A stretch of DNA of 35,721 nt from Anabaenopsis elenkinii CCIBt3563 (GTDB lineage: Bacteria; Cyanobacteriota; Cyanobacteriia; Cyanobacteriales; Nostocaceae): positions 4,459,348-4,495,068 of the forward strand of contig NZ_CP063311.1 of assembly GCF_015245355.1 (NCBI RefSeq), read 5' to 3'. The notes under the pieces were generated by a model. The model did not search any database. It was not told the DNA's origin and worked only from the letters and a program-made list of their open reading frames with translations. The translations under genes and the position numbers were made by a program. Below are positions 29,330-35,721 of this stretch, piece by piece (the first letter of the stretch is position 1; each line of letters starts with the position of its first letter).

Positions 29330-31015
29330 ATGACAGATGAATTTCCCTGGCTGAGTGTGATTGTCCTCTTACCCTGCGTTGCAGCTCTATTTATCCCTCT
29401 ACTTGGTGATAAAGACGGTAAGGGAGTACGATGGTATGCCCTAGGTGTGGGAGTTTTGGATTTAATCTTGATGTGCTACGCCTTTTGGCAACATTATGAT
29501 GCCAGCAGTGCAACATTTCAACTAGAAGAAAATTATACCTGGATGCCCCAGTTAGGGCTAAGTTGGGCGATCGCTGTAGATGGTTTATCAGTTCCGTTTG
29601 TACTTCTGGCGGGACTGGTAACAACATTGTCAATTTTTTCCGCTTGGCAAGTTGACCGCAGACCTCGTCTTTTCTATTTCCTGATGCTAGTGCTGTATTC
29701 AGCCCAAGTGGGAGTATTTGTCGCCACAGACCTGCTGCTGTTTTTCATTATGTGGGAAGTGGAGCTAATTCCCGTATACCTACTGATTTCCATTTGGGGG
29801 GGACAAAAGCGTCGCTACGCCGCCACAAAATTCTTGATATATACGGCGGCAGCTTCTATATTTATTCTGGTGGCAGCATTGGCCATGGCGCTCTACGGTG
29901 GCGGTAATATCACTTTTGATTTAGCCAGTTTGGAATTGAAAGACTACCCACTAAATTTACAACTTTTATTATATGCAGGATTGTTAATTGCCTTTGGGGT
30001 CAAGTTGGCAGTGTTCCCCATGCACACTTGGTTACCTGATGCTCACGGAGAAGCTTCCTCTCCAGTATCAATGATTCTGGCAGGTGTGCTGCTGAAAATG
30101 GGAGGATACGGACTAATTCGCCTGAATTTGGAAGTTTTTTCCGATGCACATATTTACTTTGCACCGGTTTTGGCAATTCTGGGGGTTGTTAACATTATCT
30201 ATGGTGCGTTGAATTCCTTCGCCCAATCGAATATGAAGCGGCGACTGGCTTATTCCTCAATTTCTCATATGGGATTCGTACTTCTAGGTATTGCCTCCTT
30301 CACTGATTTGGGGATTAACGGCGCCATGCTGCAAATGATTTCCCACGGTTTAATTGCCTCTGTGCTGTTTTTCCTAGCAGGTGTCACCTACGATCGCACT
30401 CGTACCATGATCATGGATGATATGGGTGGTATTGGTCAGGTAATGCCGAAAGTATTTGCATTATTTACCATCAGCGCTATGGCTTCCCTAGCTCTACCGG
30501 GTATGAGCGGTTTTGTGGGGGAACTGGCAGTATTCATTGGTATAACTAGTAGCGATGTTTATAGTTCTGCCTTCTCCATAGTCACGGTTTTCCTGGCTGC
30601 TGTAGGAGTTATCCTCACGCCAATTTACTTACTTAATTTGCTACGTAAGGTCTTTTATGGTACCAGTTCTACAGTAATCTGTGATCTGAATAATGCACAG
30701 ATGGAAAATCAGGAGGACGAAGGAACAGCTTGTTTTGGTACTGACTGTCTGCTGCCTACTCAAACCATCTATAGTGATGCTAGACCACGTGAAGTGTTTA
30801 TTGCTGCCTGTTTTTTAGTGCTGATTATCGGTATCGGGTTGTACCCCAAGTGGGCTATGCAGATGTATGACGTGAAGACTGTGGCTGTTAATGCTCAGGT
30901 ACGGCAATCTTTGATGACCATCTCTCAAACAAATCCCCATATCTATGCTCAGAGATTGTCAGTTCCTACTATTCCTCCATCTGAAATCAAGCCTGTTTTG
31001 GGTGTTGTTAAGTAA
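29330..31015 (+). CDS. ndhD: NdhD, NDH-1 proton-pumping subunit (NuoM family)
   Basis: This is a large antiporter-like membrane subunit of cyanobacterial NDH-1. The 561 residues have about 14 membrane segments. Key family motifs are present: the conserved glutamate region [21 protein letters not shown] near 140-160, [31 protein letters not shown] near 220-252 and [12 protein letters not shown] near 310. The ATG at 29330 gives [20 protein letters not shown], the usual NdhD start; a TTG 15 bases earlier is less likely. A polar insertion at about 448-478 ([19 protein letters not shown]) makes it longer than the standard form. Which NDH-1 variant it serves cannot be told. A Rieske gene follows 12 bases after it. 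Confidence 0.94.
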   Translation: MTDEFPWLSVIVLLPCVAALFIPLLGDKDGKGVRWYALGVGVLDLILMCYAFWQHYDASSATFQLEENYTWMPQLGLSWAIAVDGLSVPFVLLAGLVTTLSIFSAWQVDRRPRLFYFLMLVLYSAQVGVFVATDLLLFFIMWEVELIPVYLLISIWGGQKRRYAATKFLIYTAAASIFILVAALAMALYGGGNITFDLASLELKDYPLNLQLLLYAGLLIAFGVKLAVFPMHTWLPDAHGEASSPVSMILAGVLLKMGGYGLIRLNLEVFSDAHIYFAPVLAILGVVNIIYGALNSFAQSNMKRRLAYSSISHMGFVLLGIASFTDLGINGAMLQMISHGLIASVLFFLAGVTYDRTRTMIMDDMGGIGQVMPKVFALFTISAMASLALPGMSGFVGELAVFIGITSSDVYSSAFSIVTVFLAAVGVILTPIYLLNLLRKVFYGTSSTVICDLNNAQMENQEDEGTACFGTDCLLPTQTIYSDARPREVFIAACFLVLIIGIGLYPKWAMQMYDVKTVAVNAQVRQSLMTISQTNPHIYAQRLSVPTIPPSEIKPVLGVVK

Positions 31016-31027
31016 CTTTATTCACTT

Positions 31028-31438
31028 ATGAAACGTCGCGATTTTATCAATTGGGTAGGTTTGGGTACATTAGCTAGTAGTTTACCTGTAGCTATAGCTG
31101 CTTGTACTTCTGAACAGGCATCTGGAGATTGGCAAACTGTGGGTACTGTGACACAGTTAGATCAGGATGGTCAATTGTTAGTGCAAAAATGGCCGACGGT
31201 CAATGTTTTAGTAGTTAGTACATCGGTTAGTGAAAATCTCATCGCTGTTGACCCTACTTGTACTCACTCAGGTTGCACAGTCACATGGGAAGGAGAAGAT
31301 AATAAATTCTACTGTCGTTGTCATGGTGCAGAATATGACATTGATGGTCAGGTGCTACAGGGACCGGCTACAGAACCACTTAAAACTTACTTGACTAAGA
31401 TTGAGAATAATTCAGTATTAGTGAAACAAAACTCGTAA
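31028..31438 (+). CDS. Small Tat-exported Rieske [2Fe-2S] protein
   Basis: The 136-residue protein has a twin-arginine start (MKRRDFINWVGLG) and a lipobox-like IAAC (C26), so it may be a Tat-exported lipoprotein. The Rieske cluster motifs CTHSGC and CRCHGAEYD are complete. It lacks the long membrane anchor and hinge of the cytochrome b6f subunit PetC, so it is a Rieske-like protein of a different type. It sits 12 bases after ndhD and is almost certainly co-transcribed with it, which hints at a role in electron transfer around NDH-1, but that is inference. Confidence 0.88.
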   Translation: MKRRDFINWVGLGTLASSLPVAIAACTSEQASGDWQTVGTVTQLDQDGQLLVQKWPTVNVLVVSTSVSENLIAVDPTCTHSGCTVTWEGEDNKFYCRCHGAEYDIDGQVLQGPATEPLKTYLTKIENNSVLVKQNS

Positions 31439-31523
31439 TTTCACGCTTCTGACTATGGATTTCCCCAGATGGTAAATAATTATATGGGCATTGTCTGATT
31501 GTCGTCAGGAATAGCGATCGCTC
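31439..31523. other. Short spacer between the Rieske gene and the MITE array
   Basis: No gene and no clear terminator are seen. A HIP1 octamer (GCGATCGC, about 31514-31521) lies just before the MITE. Confidence 0.4.
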
Positions 31524-31526
31524 TGA

Positions 31527-32007
31527 GAGGATGTTTGTCAAGTCATGATTAGTGTATCAACTATTGTTTAACCCCACCCTAACCCTCCCCTTGTAACGGC
31601 TATTCATTACTCACATCTTTCTTAACAATCTTGAAACATTTATGTGGCAACGGTTTCAACGCTTGAAAATTTCCGTACTCTTGACAAAATGTACCTTATT
31701 ATTCTTGATAAAACCCTTATTTTATTGAGAATCATCAACGGAGGATTAAGGTTTGGGGGTTTGCGAGCGATCGCTCTCACGAATGTTAAGAAAGATCCGG
31801 GTAATGGATAGTTGTAACGGGAGGGGACTGGATTTTATTGTTTTTTGTGCGGTCGGTGAGCGAAGTCGATAGCAATAGCGTGGCGTTAGCCATACCGTGT
31901 TCCCCAATCCTTCCCATTCCCCATCCCCTGTTCCCTGTTCGGTGTGTTCCGGTGTTCCCCATTCCCTAAGATAAAAATTACCTGTTGAAAACTTATCAAA
32001 CATCCTC
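31527..32007 (+). mobile_element. MITE copy A (481 bp with a nested element)
   Basis: The ends are GAGGATGTTT and AAACATCCTC, flanked by TGA on both sides (31524-31526, 32008-32010), as expected for a 3-bp TNA target duplication of the kind made by some IS5-group transposases. It has no coding capacity. Without the nested element and one copy of its 9-bp duplication the length is 260 bp, exactly that of copy C. The right half (31812-32007) matches copy C. Confidence 0.88.
31600..31811. mobile_element. Nested 212-bp non-coding element with 9-bp target duplication
   Basis: TTGTAACGG occurs directly before (31591-31599) and after (31812-31820) the element. The ends are imperfect inverted repeats of about 31 bp: CTATTCATTACTCACATCTT at the left against the complement of AAGATCCGGGTAATGGATAG at the right, with 26 of 31 positions matching when extended. 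No transposase is encoded. Copies B and C of the host MITE lack it. It is a MITE of a second family, mobilised in trans by an unknown transposase. Confidence 0.88.
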
Positions 32008-32101
32008 TGAGACGTGTAACTAATTGTCAATTATTTGCTTAACACAAGTAAATCTTACTAAATCACGCTAGACTAAAAGTAGTTGATTTAATGAGGTTTT
32101 G

Positions 32102-32500
32102 ATGCAACATGTCACTCCCAAGGAAGCAGCTAAAATCCTTGGTGTCCATGTCTCCAGTCTCAGGAGATGGGAAAACGAAGGCAAACTTAGAGCAATCCGT
32201 ACACCAGGCGGTCAAAGGCGGTTCATACTCGAAGAAGTCGAAAAAATCGGGGGAATACCCAGGACAATTAAAACTATTTGCTATGGACGAGTATCGACTC
32301 ATTCCCAGCAAGACGAGCAACGACAACTTGAACACAATGCTCAATCCTCCGAAAAACATACCTGCAACCTTCATCGAGAAAAATCTCCCAATTTTTCACA
32401 AAAATTGGGAAGATTTATAGTTAAAGTTCGTCAGGTGATCGGAATAGTTACTTATTTAGTATTAATCAACACTAATTTAATTCCCCCTCAGGATAGATAA
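32102..32500 (+). pseudogene. IS607-type MerR/serine resolvase, truncated (copy 1)
   Basis: The frame starts MQHVTPKEAAKILGVHVSSL, a MerR-like helix-turn-helix with RRWENEGKLRAIRTPGGQRRF, then ICYGRVSTHSQQDEQRQLEH, the start of a serine recombinase with the catalytic serine of YGRVS. After about residue 75 the similarity ends and the frame runs into unrelated sequence (HTCNLHREKSPNF...) across a perfect hairpin. Most of the catalytic domain is missing, so it cannot recombine DNA. The MerR part could still bind DNA. An ATG at 32102 is preferred to the TTG at 32099. Confidence 0.75.
32387..32409. terminator. Perfect hairpin inside the resolvase remnant (copy 1)
   Basis: CCCAATTTTT (32387-32396) and AAAAATTGGG (32400-32409) pair perfectly around CAC. 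It may be a former IS end hairpin or a weak terminator of the remnant. The same hairpin is found at 34125-34147. Confidence 0.5.
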
Positions 32501-32692
32501 ATAGCAGGTCAATGTTTTCATACTTGCTGAAAGTTTTACTAGGCAATAGATGAAAGAATAGTTTGACCTGATATCTACTACCTAATACATAGTATGTTGG
32601 TGATTTTATGATGTTACAGTTTAAATATCGCCAAATTTAGGTGAATTATCTGACAAAATCTCGATGAGAACAATATTAAGTTAGGAGTGAAT
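32501..32692 (+). promoter_or_regulatory. Leader and promoter region of the outer-membrane gene (copy 1)
   Basis: About 190 bases precede the gene. AGGTCAA...TTGACCT (about 32508 and 32562) are widely spaced complementary arms, and AGGAG at 32683-32687 is the ribosome site, five bases before the GTG at 32693. No firm -10/-35 pair was chosen. The same sequence precedes copy 2. Confidence 0.4.
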
Positions 32693-33427
32693 GTGAACAT
32701 TATTTCCCTTGTCTATTACAAGCTACGCGAGTCTAAAAGTTTGTTTTACTTACCCAGTCTAGCTGCTCTGACAATATTAAGTGGTGGTACCTCCGCTCTG
32801 GCTGAAACAGTAGATACTCAAATGTTAGAGCAGACTGTTGCTAATGTAACATCTATCCTGGAGCCATGGGGGGATATAGAAGTTAGTAAAGACATATTGA
32901 CACCAGAACCTGGGATAGTGGAAACCTCATCAGAATACCTAATTTCTGATCCTAAACTGACTTCTGGTCATCATGTGGCACAAGGGGGTAGAGCCTTGGA
33001 TACATCTAGCCGTACCGGGAGAAACTATGTCGGTATTGCTGGTAATCTTGGTTTAGAAGGTGGTAACTCATCTTTAGGTGATGGCAATGTTGCCGTTGTT
33101 GGTAAAGTGGGATTGACAAATATCATATCTGTAAGACCGTCAGTTATATTTGGGAATAACATCACCATCTTGCTTCCGGTTACCTATGATTTCACCTTAC
33201 AGCAGCCCAATCCATTTGACGAACCCTTAGCGATCGCACCTTATGTGGGAGTAGGTGCAGCTATTACAACTGGTGATGATTCCCAGACTGCTTTGTTAGT
33301 ATCTGTTGGTCTTGATTTTCCCCTCAATTCTCGATTTACCGCCACAGCTTCCGCCAATGCGGGATTTTTTGACCAAACTGATATCGGTGTGTTATTAGGA
33401 GTTGGTTACAATTTCAGTGGTTTTTAA
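32693..33427 (+). CDS. Exported outer-membrane beta-barrel-like protein (copy 1)
   Basis: The product is about 244 residues with a signal peptide (FYLPSLAALTILSGGTSALAE, cut probably after ALA). A disordered acidic linker follows (about 40-100), then a strand-rich domain of alternating hydrophobic residues: YVGIAGNLGLEGG, VAVVGKVGLTNIISVRPSVIFG, ITILLPVTYDFTL, TALLVSVGLDFPL, and a last strand GVLLGVGYNFSGF ending in phenylalanine as outer-membrane barrels do. I know similar cyanobacterial outer-membrane proteins, but none with a proven function. The GTG at 32693 is chosen because AGGAG lies five bases before it; a GTG at 32687 overlaps that site. It is repeated identically at 34431. Confidence 0.8.
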   Translation: MNIISLVYYKLRESKSLFYLPSLAALTILSGGTSALAETVDTQMLEQTVANVTSILEPWGDIEVSKDILTPEPGIVETSSEYLISDPKLTSGHHVAQGGRALDTSSRTGRNYVGIAGNLGLEGGNSSLGDGNVAVVGKVGLTNIISVRPSVIFGNNITILLPVTYDFTLQQPNPFDEPLAIAPYVGVGAAITTGDDSQTALLVSVGLDFPLNSRFTATASANAGFFDQTDIGVLLGVGYNFSGF

Positions 33428-33449
33428 CTGAATCATCTCAAACATCACA

Positions 33450-33480
33450 GGCAAAAGTGAGAATCACTTTTGCCTTTTGC
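33450..33480 (+). terminator. Terminator of the outer-membrane gene (copy 1)
   Basis: GGCAAAAGTGA (33450-33460) and TCACTTTTGCC (33464-33474) pair perfectly around GAA and are followed by TTTT. It lies 22 bases after the stop. Confidence 0.88.
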
Positions 33481-33510
33481 ATTTGATAATTGCAAACTTA
33501 CTTGATTCCT

Positions 33511-33543
33511 TGACATCTCCCCTGGTTGAAACACAGGGGATTC
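33511..33543. repeat. IS200/IS605-like subterminal hairpin (copy 1)
   Basis: TGACATCT then CCCCTG (33519-33524) and CAGGGG (33534-33539) then ATTC. It matches the pattern of the hairpin at 16984-17017 (TTGACACTCCCC...GGGGATTCTT). It directly adjoins MITE copy B, so an older element end is buried at the repeat junction. The second copy is at 35249-35281. Confidence 0.55.
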
Positions 33544-33546
33544 TAA

Positions 33547-33745
33547 GAGGATGTTTTAAAAGTTATGATTAGTGTATCGAATATTATTTGACCCCTCCCT
33601 AACCCTCCCCTTGTAAGGGGAGGGGACTGGATTTTATTGTTTTTTGTGTGTCCCCCATTCCCCATTCCCCGTTCCCCGTTCCCTGTTCCCTGTTCCCTGT
33701 TCCCTAAGATCAAAATTACCTGTTGAAAACTTATCAAACATCCTC
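33547..33745 (+). mobile_element. MITE copy B (199 bp), chimeric
   Basis: Ends GAGGATGTTT and AAACATCCTC. The left flank is TAA (33544-33546), the right flank TGA (33746-33748), so the flanks do not match each other although each is a TNA site. A palindrome of two 10-base arms, CCCTCCCCTT and AAGGGGAGGG (33603-33624), lies in the left half, and a heptamer repeat (TTCCCTG type, about 33658-33706) forms the middle. Its middle differs from copies A and C. Confidence 0.88.
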
Positions 33746-33839
33746 TGAGACGTGTAACTAATTGTCAATTATTTGCTTAACACAAGTAAATCTTACTAAA
33801 TCACGCTAGACTAAAAGTAGTTGATTTAATGAGGTTTTG

Positions 33840-34238
33840 ATGCAACATGTCACTCCCAAGGAAGCAGCTAAAATCCTTGGTGTCCATGTCTCCAGTCTCA
33901 GGAGATGGGAAAACGAAGGCAAACTTAGAGCAATCCGTACACCAGGCGGTCAAAGGCGGTTCATACTCGAAGAAGTCGAAAAAATCGGGGGAATACCCAG
34001 GACAATTAAAACTATTTGCTATGGACGAGTATCGACTCATTCCCAGCAAGACGAGCAACGACAACTTGAACACAATGCTCAATCCTCCGAAAAACATACC
34101 TGCAACCTTCATCGAGAAAAATCTCCCAATTTTTCACAAAAATTGGGAAGATTTATAGTTAAAGTTCGTCAGGTGATCGGAATAGTTACTTATTTAGTAT
34201 TAATCAACACTAATTTAATTCCCCCTCAGGATAGATAA
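33840..34238 (+). pseudogene. IS607-type MerR/serine resolvase, truncated (copy 2)
   Basis: The translation equals that of copy 1: MerR helix-turn-helix, YGRVSTHSQQ and then loss of the catalytic domain. The identical truncation in both copies shows that the gene was broken before the duplication. The hairpin inside it lies at 34125-34147. Confidence 0.75.
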
Positions 34239-34430
34239 ATAGCAGGTCAATGTTTTCATACTTGCTGAAAGTTTTACTAGGCAATAGATGAAAGAATAGT
34301 TTGACCTGATATCTACTACCTAATACATAGTATGTTGGTGATTTTATGATGTTACAGTTTAAATATCGCCAAATTTAGGTGAATTATCTGACAAAATCTC
34401 GATGAGAACAATATTAAGTTAGGAGTGAAT

Positions 34431-35165
34431 GTGAACATTATTTCCCTTGTCTATTACAAGCTACGCGAGTCTAAAAGTTTGTTTTACTTACCCAGTCTAG
34501 CTGCTCTGACAATATTAAGTGGTGGTACCTCCGCTCTGGCTGAAACAGTAGATACTCAAATGTTAGAGCAGACTGTTGCTAATGTAACATCTATCCTGGA
34601 GCCATGGGGGGATATAGAAGTTAGTAAAGACATATTGACACCAGAACCTGGGATAGTGGAAACCTCATCAGAATACCTAATTTCTGATCCTAAACTGACT
34701 TCTGGTCATCATGTGGCACAAGGGGGTAGAGCCTTGGATACATCTAGCCGTACCGGGAGAAACTATGTCGGTATTGCTGGTAATCTTGGTTTAGAAGGTG
34801 GTAACTCATCTTTAGGTGATGGCAATGTTGCCGTTGTTGGTAAAGTGGGATTGACAAATATCATATCTGTAAGACCGTCAGTTATATTTGGGAATAACAT
34901 CACCATCTTGCTTCCGGTTACCTATGATTTCACCTTACAGCAGCCCAATCCATTTGACGAACCCTTAGCGATCGCACCTTATGTGGGAGTAGGTGCAGCT
35001 ATTACAACTGGTGATGATTCCCAGACTGCTTTGTTAGTATCTGTTGGTCTTGATTTTCCCCTCAATTCTCGATTTACCGCCACAGCTTCCGCCAATGCGG
35101 GATTTTTTGACCAAACTGATATCGGTGTGTTATTAGGAGTTGGTTACAATTTCAGTGGTTTTTAA
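34431..35165 (+). CDS. Exported outer-membrane beta-barrel-like protein (copy 2)
   Basis: The translated product is identical to copy 1, with the same signal peptide, linker, strand-rich domain and terminal phenylalanine. The upstream leader, ribosome site and terminator are duplicated too, so both copies should be expressed alike and the main effect is gene dosage. The complete identity points to a very recent duplication or ongoing conversion. Function unknown. Confidence 0.8.
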   Translation: MNIISLVYYKLRESKSLFYLPSLAALTILSGGTSALAETVDTQMLEQTVANVTSILEPWGDIEVSKDILTPEPGIVETSSEYLISDPKLTSGHHVAQGGRALDTSSRTGRNYVGIAGNLGLEGGNSSLGDGNVAVVGKVGLTNIISVRPSVIFGNNITILLPVTYDFTLQQPNPFDEPLAIAPYVGVGAAITTGDDSQTALLVSVGLDFPLNSRFTATASANAGFFDQTDIGVLLGVGYNFSGF

Positions 35166-35187
35166 CTGAATCATCTCAAACATCACA

Positions 35188-35218
35188 GGCAAAAGTGAGA
35201 ATCACTTTTGCCTTTTGC
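35188..35218 (+). terminator. Terminator of the outer-membrane gene (copy 2)
   Basis: The same perfect 11-bp stem with a GAA loop and TTTT tail as at 33450-33480. Confidence 0.88.
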
Positions 35219-35284
35219 ATTTGATAATTGCAAACTTACTTGATTCCTTGACATCTCCCCTGGTTGAAACACAGGGGATTCTAA

Positions 35285-35544
35285 GAGGATGTTTTAAAAG
35301 TTATGATTAGTGTATCGAATATTATTTGACCCCTCCCTAACCCTCCCCTTGTAAGGGGAGGGGACTGGATTTTATTGTTTTTTGTGCGGTCGGTGAGCGA
35401 AGTCGATAGCAATAGCGTGGCGTTAGCCATACCGTGTTCCCCAATCCTTCCCATTCCCCATCCCCTGTTCCCTGTTCGGTGTGTTCCGGTGTTCCCCATT
35501 CCCTAAGATAAAAATTACCTGTTGAAAACTTATCAAACATCCTC
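35285..35544 (+). mobile_element. MITE copy C (260 bp), chimeric
   Basis: The left half, with TAA flank and the 10-base-arm palindrome, equals copy B. The right half, from GCGGTCGGTGAGCGAAGTCG to the TGA flank (35545-35547), equals copy A. It lacks the nested element of copy A. This mosaic marks a crossover inside the shared central segment. Confidence 0.88.
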
Positions 35545-35721
35545 TGAGACGTGTAACTAATTGTCAATTATTTGCTTAACACAAGTAAATCTTACTAAAT
35601 CACGCTAGACTAAAAGTAGTTGATTTAATGAGGTTTTGATGCAACATGTCACTCCCAAGGAAGCAGCTAAAATCCTTGGTGTCCATGTCTCCAGTCTCAG
35701 GAGATGGGAAAACGAAGGCAA
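35545..35721 (+). repeat. Start of tandem unit 3 (cut by window end)
   Basis: These 177 bases repeat the start of the unit, with no difference found on reading, up to the window edge. The array therefore has at least two full copies and part of a third. Confidence 0.92.
35639..35721 (+). pseudogene. IS607-type MerR/resolvase, 5' end of copy 3
   Basis: The frame MQHVTPKEAAKILGVHVSSL continues to RRWENEG at the window edge, as in copies 1 and 2. If it follows them, it is truncated further on in the same way. Confidence 0.7.

Larger units (their letters stand above)
32008..33546 (+). repeat. Tandem unit 1 (1539 bp)
   Basis: The block holds the broken resolvase gene, the outer-membrane gene, its terminator and an IS200/IS605-like hairpin. 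It recurs at 33746-35284 with the same length and no difference that I found on reading, and again from 35545 to the window end. Confidence 0.93.
33746..35284 (+). repeat. Tandem unit 2 (1539 bp)
   Basis: This is the second copy of the block 32008-33546, with the same length and no difference found on reading. Together with MITE copy B the array period is 1738 bp. Confidence 0.93.

Noticed and set aside
31746..32030. Open frames within MITEs A, B and C (e.g. 31746-32030, 33543-33737, 35281-35499)
   Set aside because: Their translations are low-complexity readings of heptamer repeats (EQGTGNGE-type) and change between copies.
32109..32420. 103-residue frames (both strands) inside the resolvase remnant
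   Set aside because: They overlap the MerR/resolvase frame in other phases and show no motif; their duplication only reflects the tandem unit.
33658..33706. Heptamer arrays considered as CRISPR
   Set aside because: The units are seven bases, contiguous, with no spacers; there are no cas genes in the window.

Overview
The window is chromosomal DNA of a filamentous, probably heterocyst-forming cyanobacterium (Nostocales type). The evidence is a complete allophycocyanin locus (apcE-apcA-apcB-apcC) whose ApcE has four linker repeats, a cyanobacterial NDH-1 subunit NdhD, a WD40-type Ser/Thr kinase, many HIP1 octamers (GCGATCGC), heptameric TTCCCTG repeats, and a small protein resembling the heterocyst-frequency protein PatD. 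No tRNA, rRNA or CRISPR array was seen. Gene calls come from reading the translations; no database search was possible.

Layout. 1-2060: the tail of one WD40 gene, then a kinase-WD40 gene with five near-identical 126-bp repeats, then a TPR remnant. 2137-3739: an overlapping gene pair on the minus strand (XRE-ImmA/IrrE regulator plus PIN-like protein), a probable toxin-antitoxin module. 3942-5851: a double zinc-ribbon membrane protein and a PsiE-family protein. 6390-11592: the phycobilisome core operon, closed by a strong terminator. 11801-13488: FtsW and a convergent GNAT acetyltransferase. 13500-15120: a graveyard of mobile DNA. It holds a MITE end, a tnpB fragment broken at both ends, a 5'-truncated group II intron with an intact domain V inserted in that tnpB, a ribbon-helix-helix remnant and IS200/IS605-like hairpins. 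15271-17255: two accessory genes (one unknown, one sugar-phosphate-isomerase-like TIM barrel) followed by another IS200/IS605-like end. 17256-31438: mostly housekeeping genes. These are a double-ATPase peptide-type ABC protein, the PatD-like protein, a bifunctional (p)ppGpp synthetase/hydrolase, a CNNM/HlyC-like protein, a methyltransferase, a BtuF-like binding protein, MurG, an exported unknown, a DUF1400-type hydrolase, NdhD and a Tat-exported Rieske protein.

31524-35721 is the most unusual part. A 1539-bp unit carries a broken IS607-type MerR/resolvase gene and an exported outer-membrane-barrel-like gene. It is present twice, apparently without differences, and a third copy starts before the window ends. 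Each copy is preceded by a MITE in the same orientation (481, 199 and 260 bp). Flanking trinucleotides and internal variants of the MITEs show that the second and third are chimeras, which is the expected product of unequal crossing-over between two MITEs. The first MITE also carries a nested 212-bp element with a clean 9-bp target duplication. The same MITE family supplies the end that cuts off tnpB at 13500, so one repeat family has both truncated genes and amplified a surface-protein gene in this window.

By function, the kinase, the (p)ppGpp enzyme and the PatD-like protein are regulatory; apcEABC and ndhD-Rieske serve light harvesting and electron transport; ftsW and murG serve peptidoglycan synthesis and division. 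The accessory material is concentrated at 1-3900, 13500-17255 and 31500 to the end.
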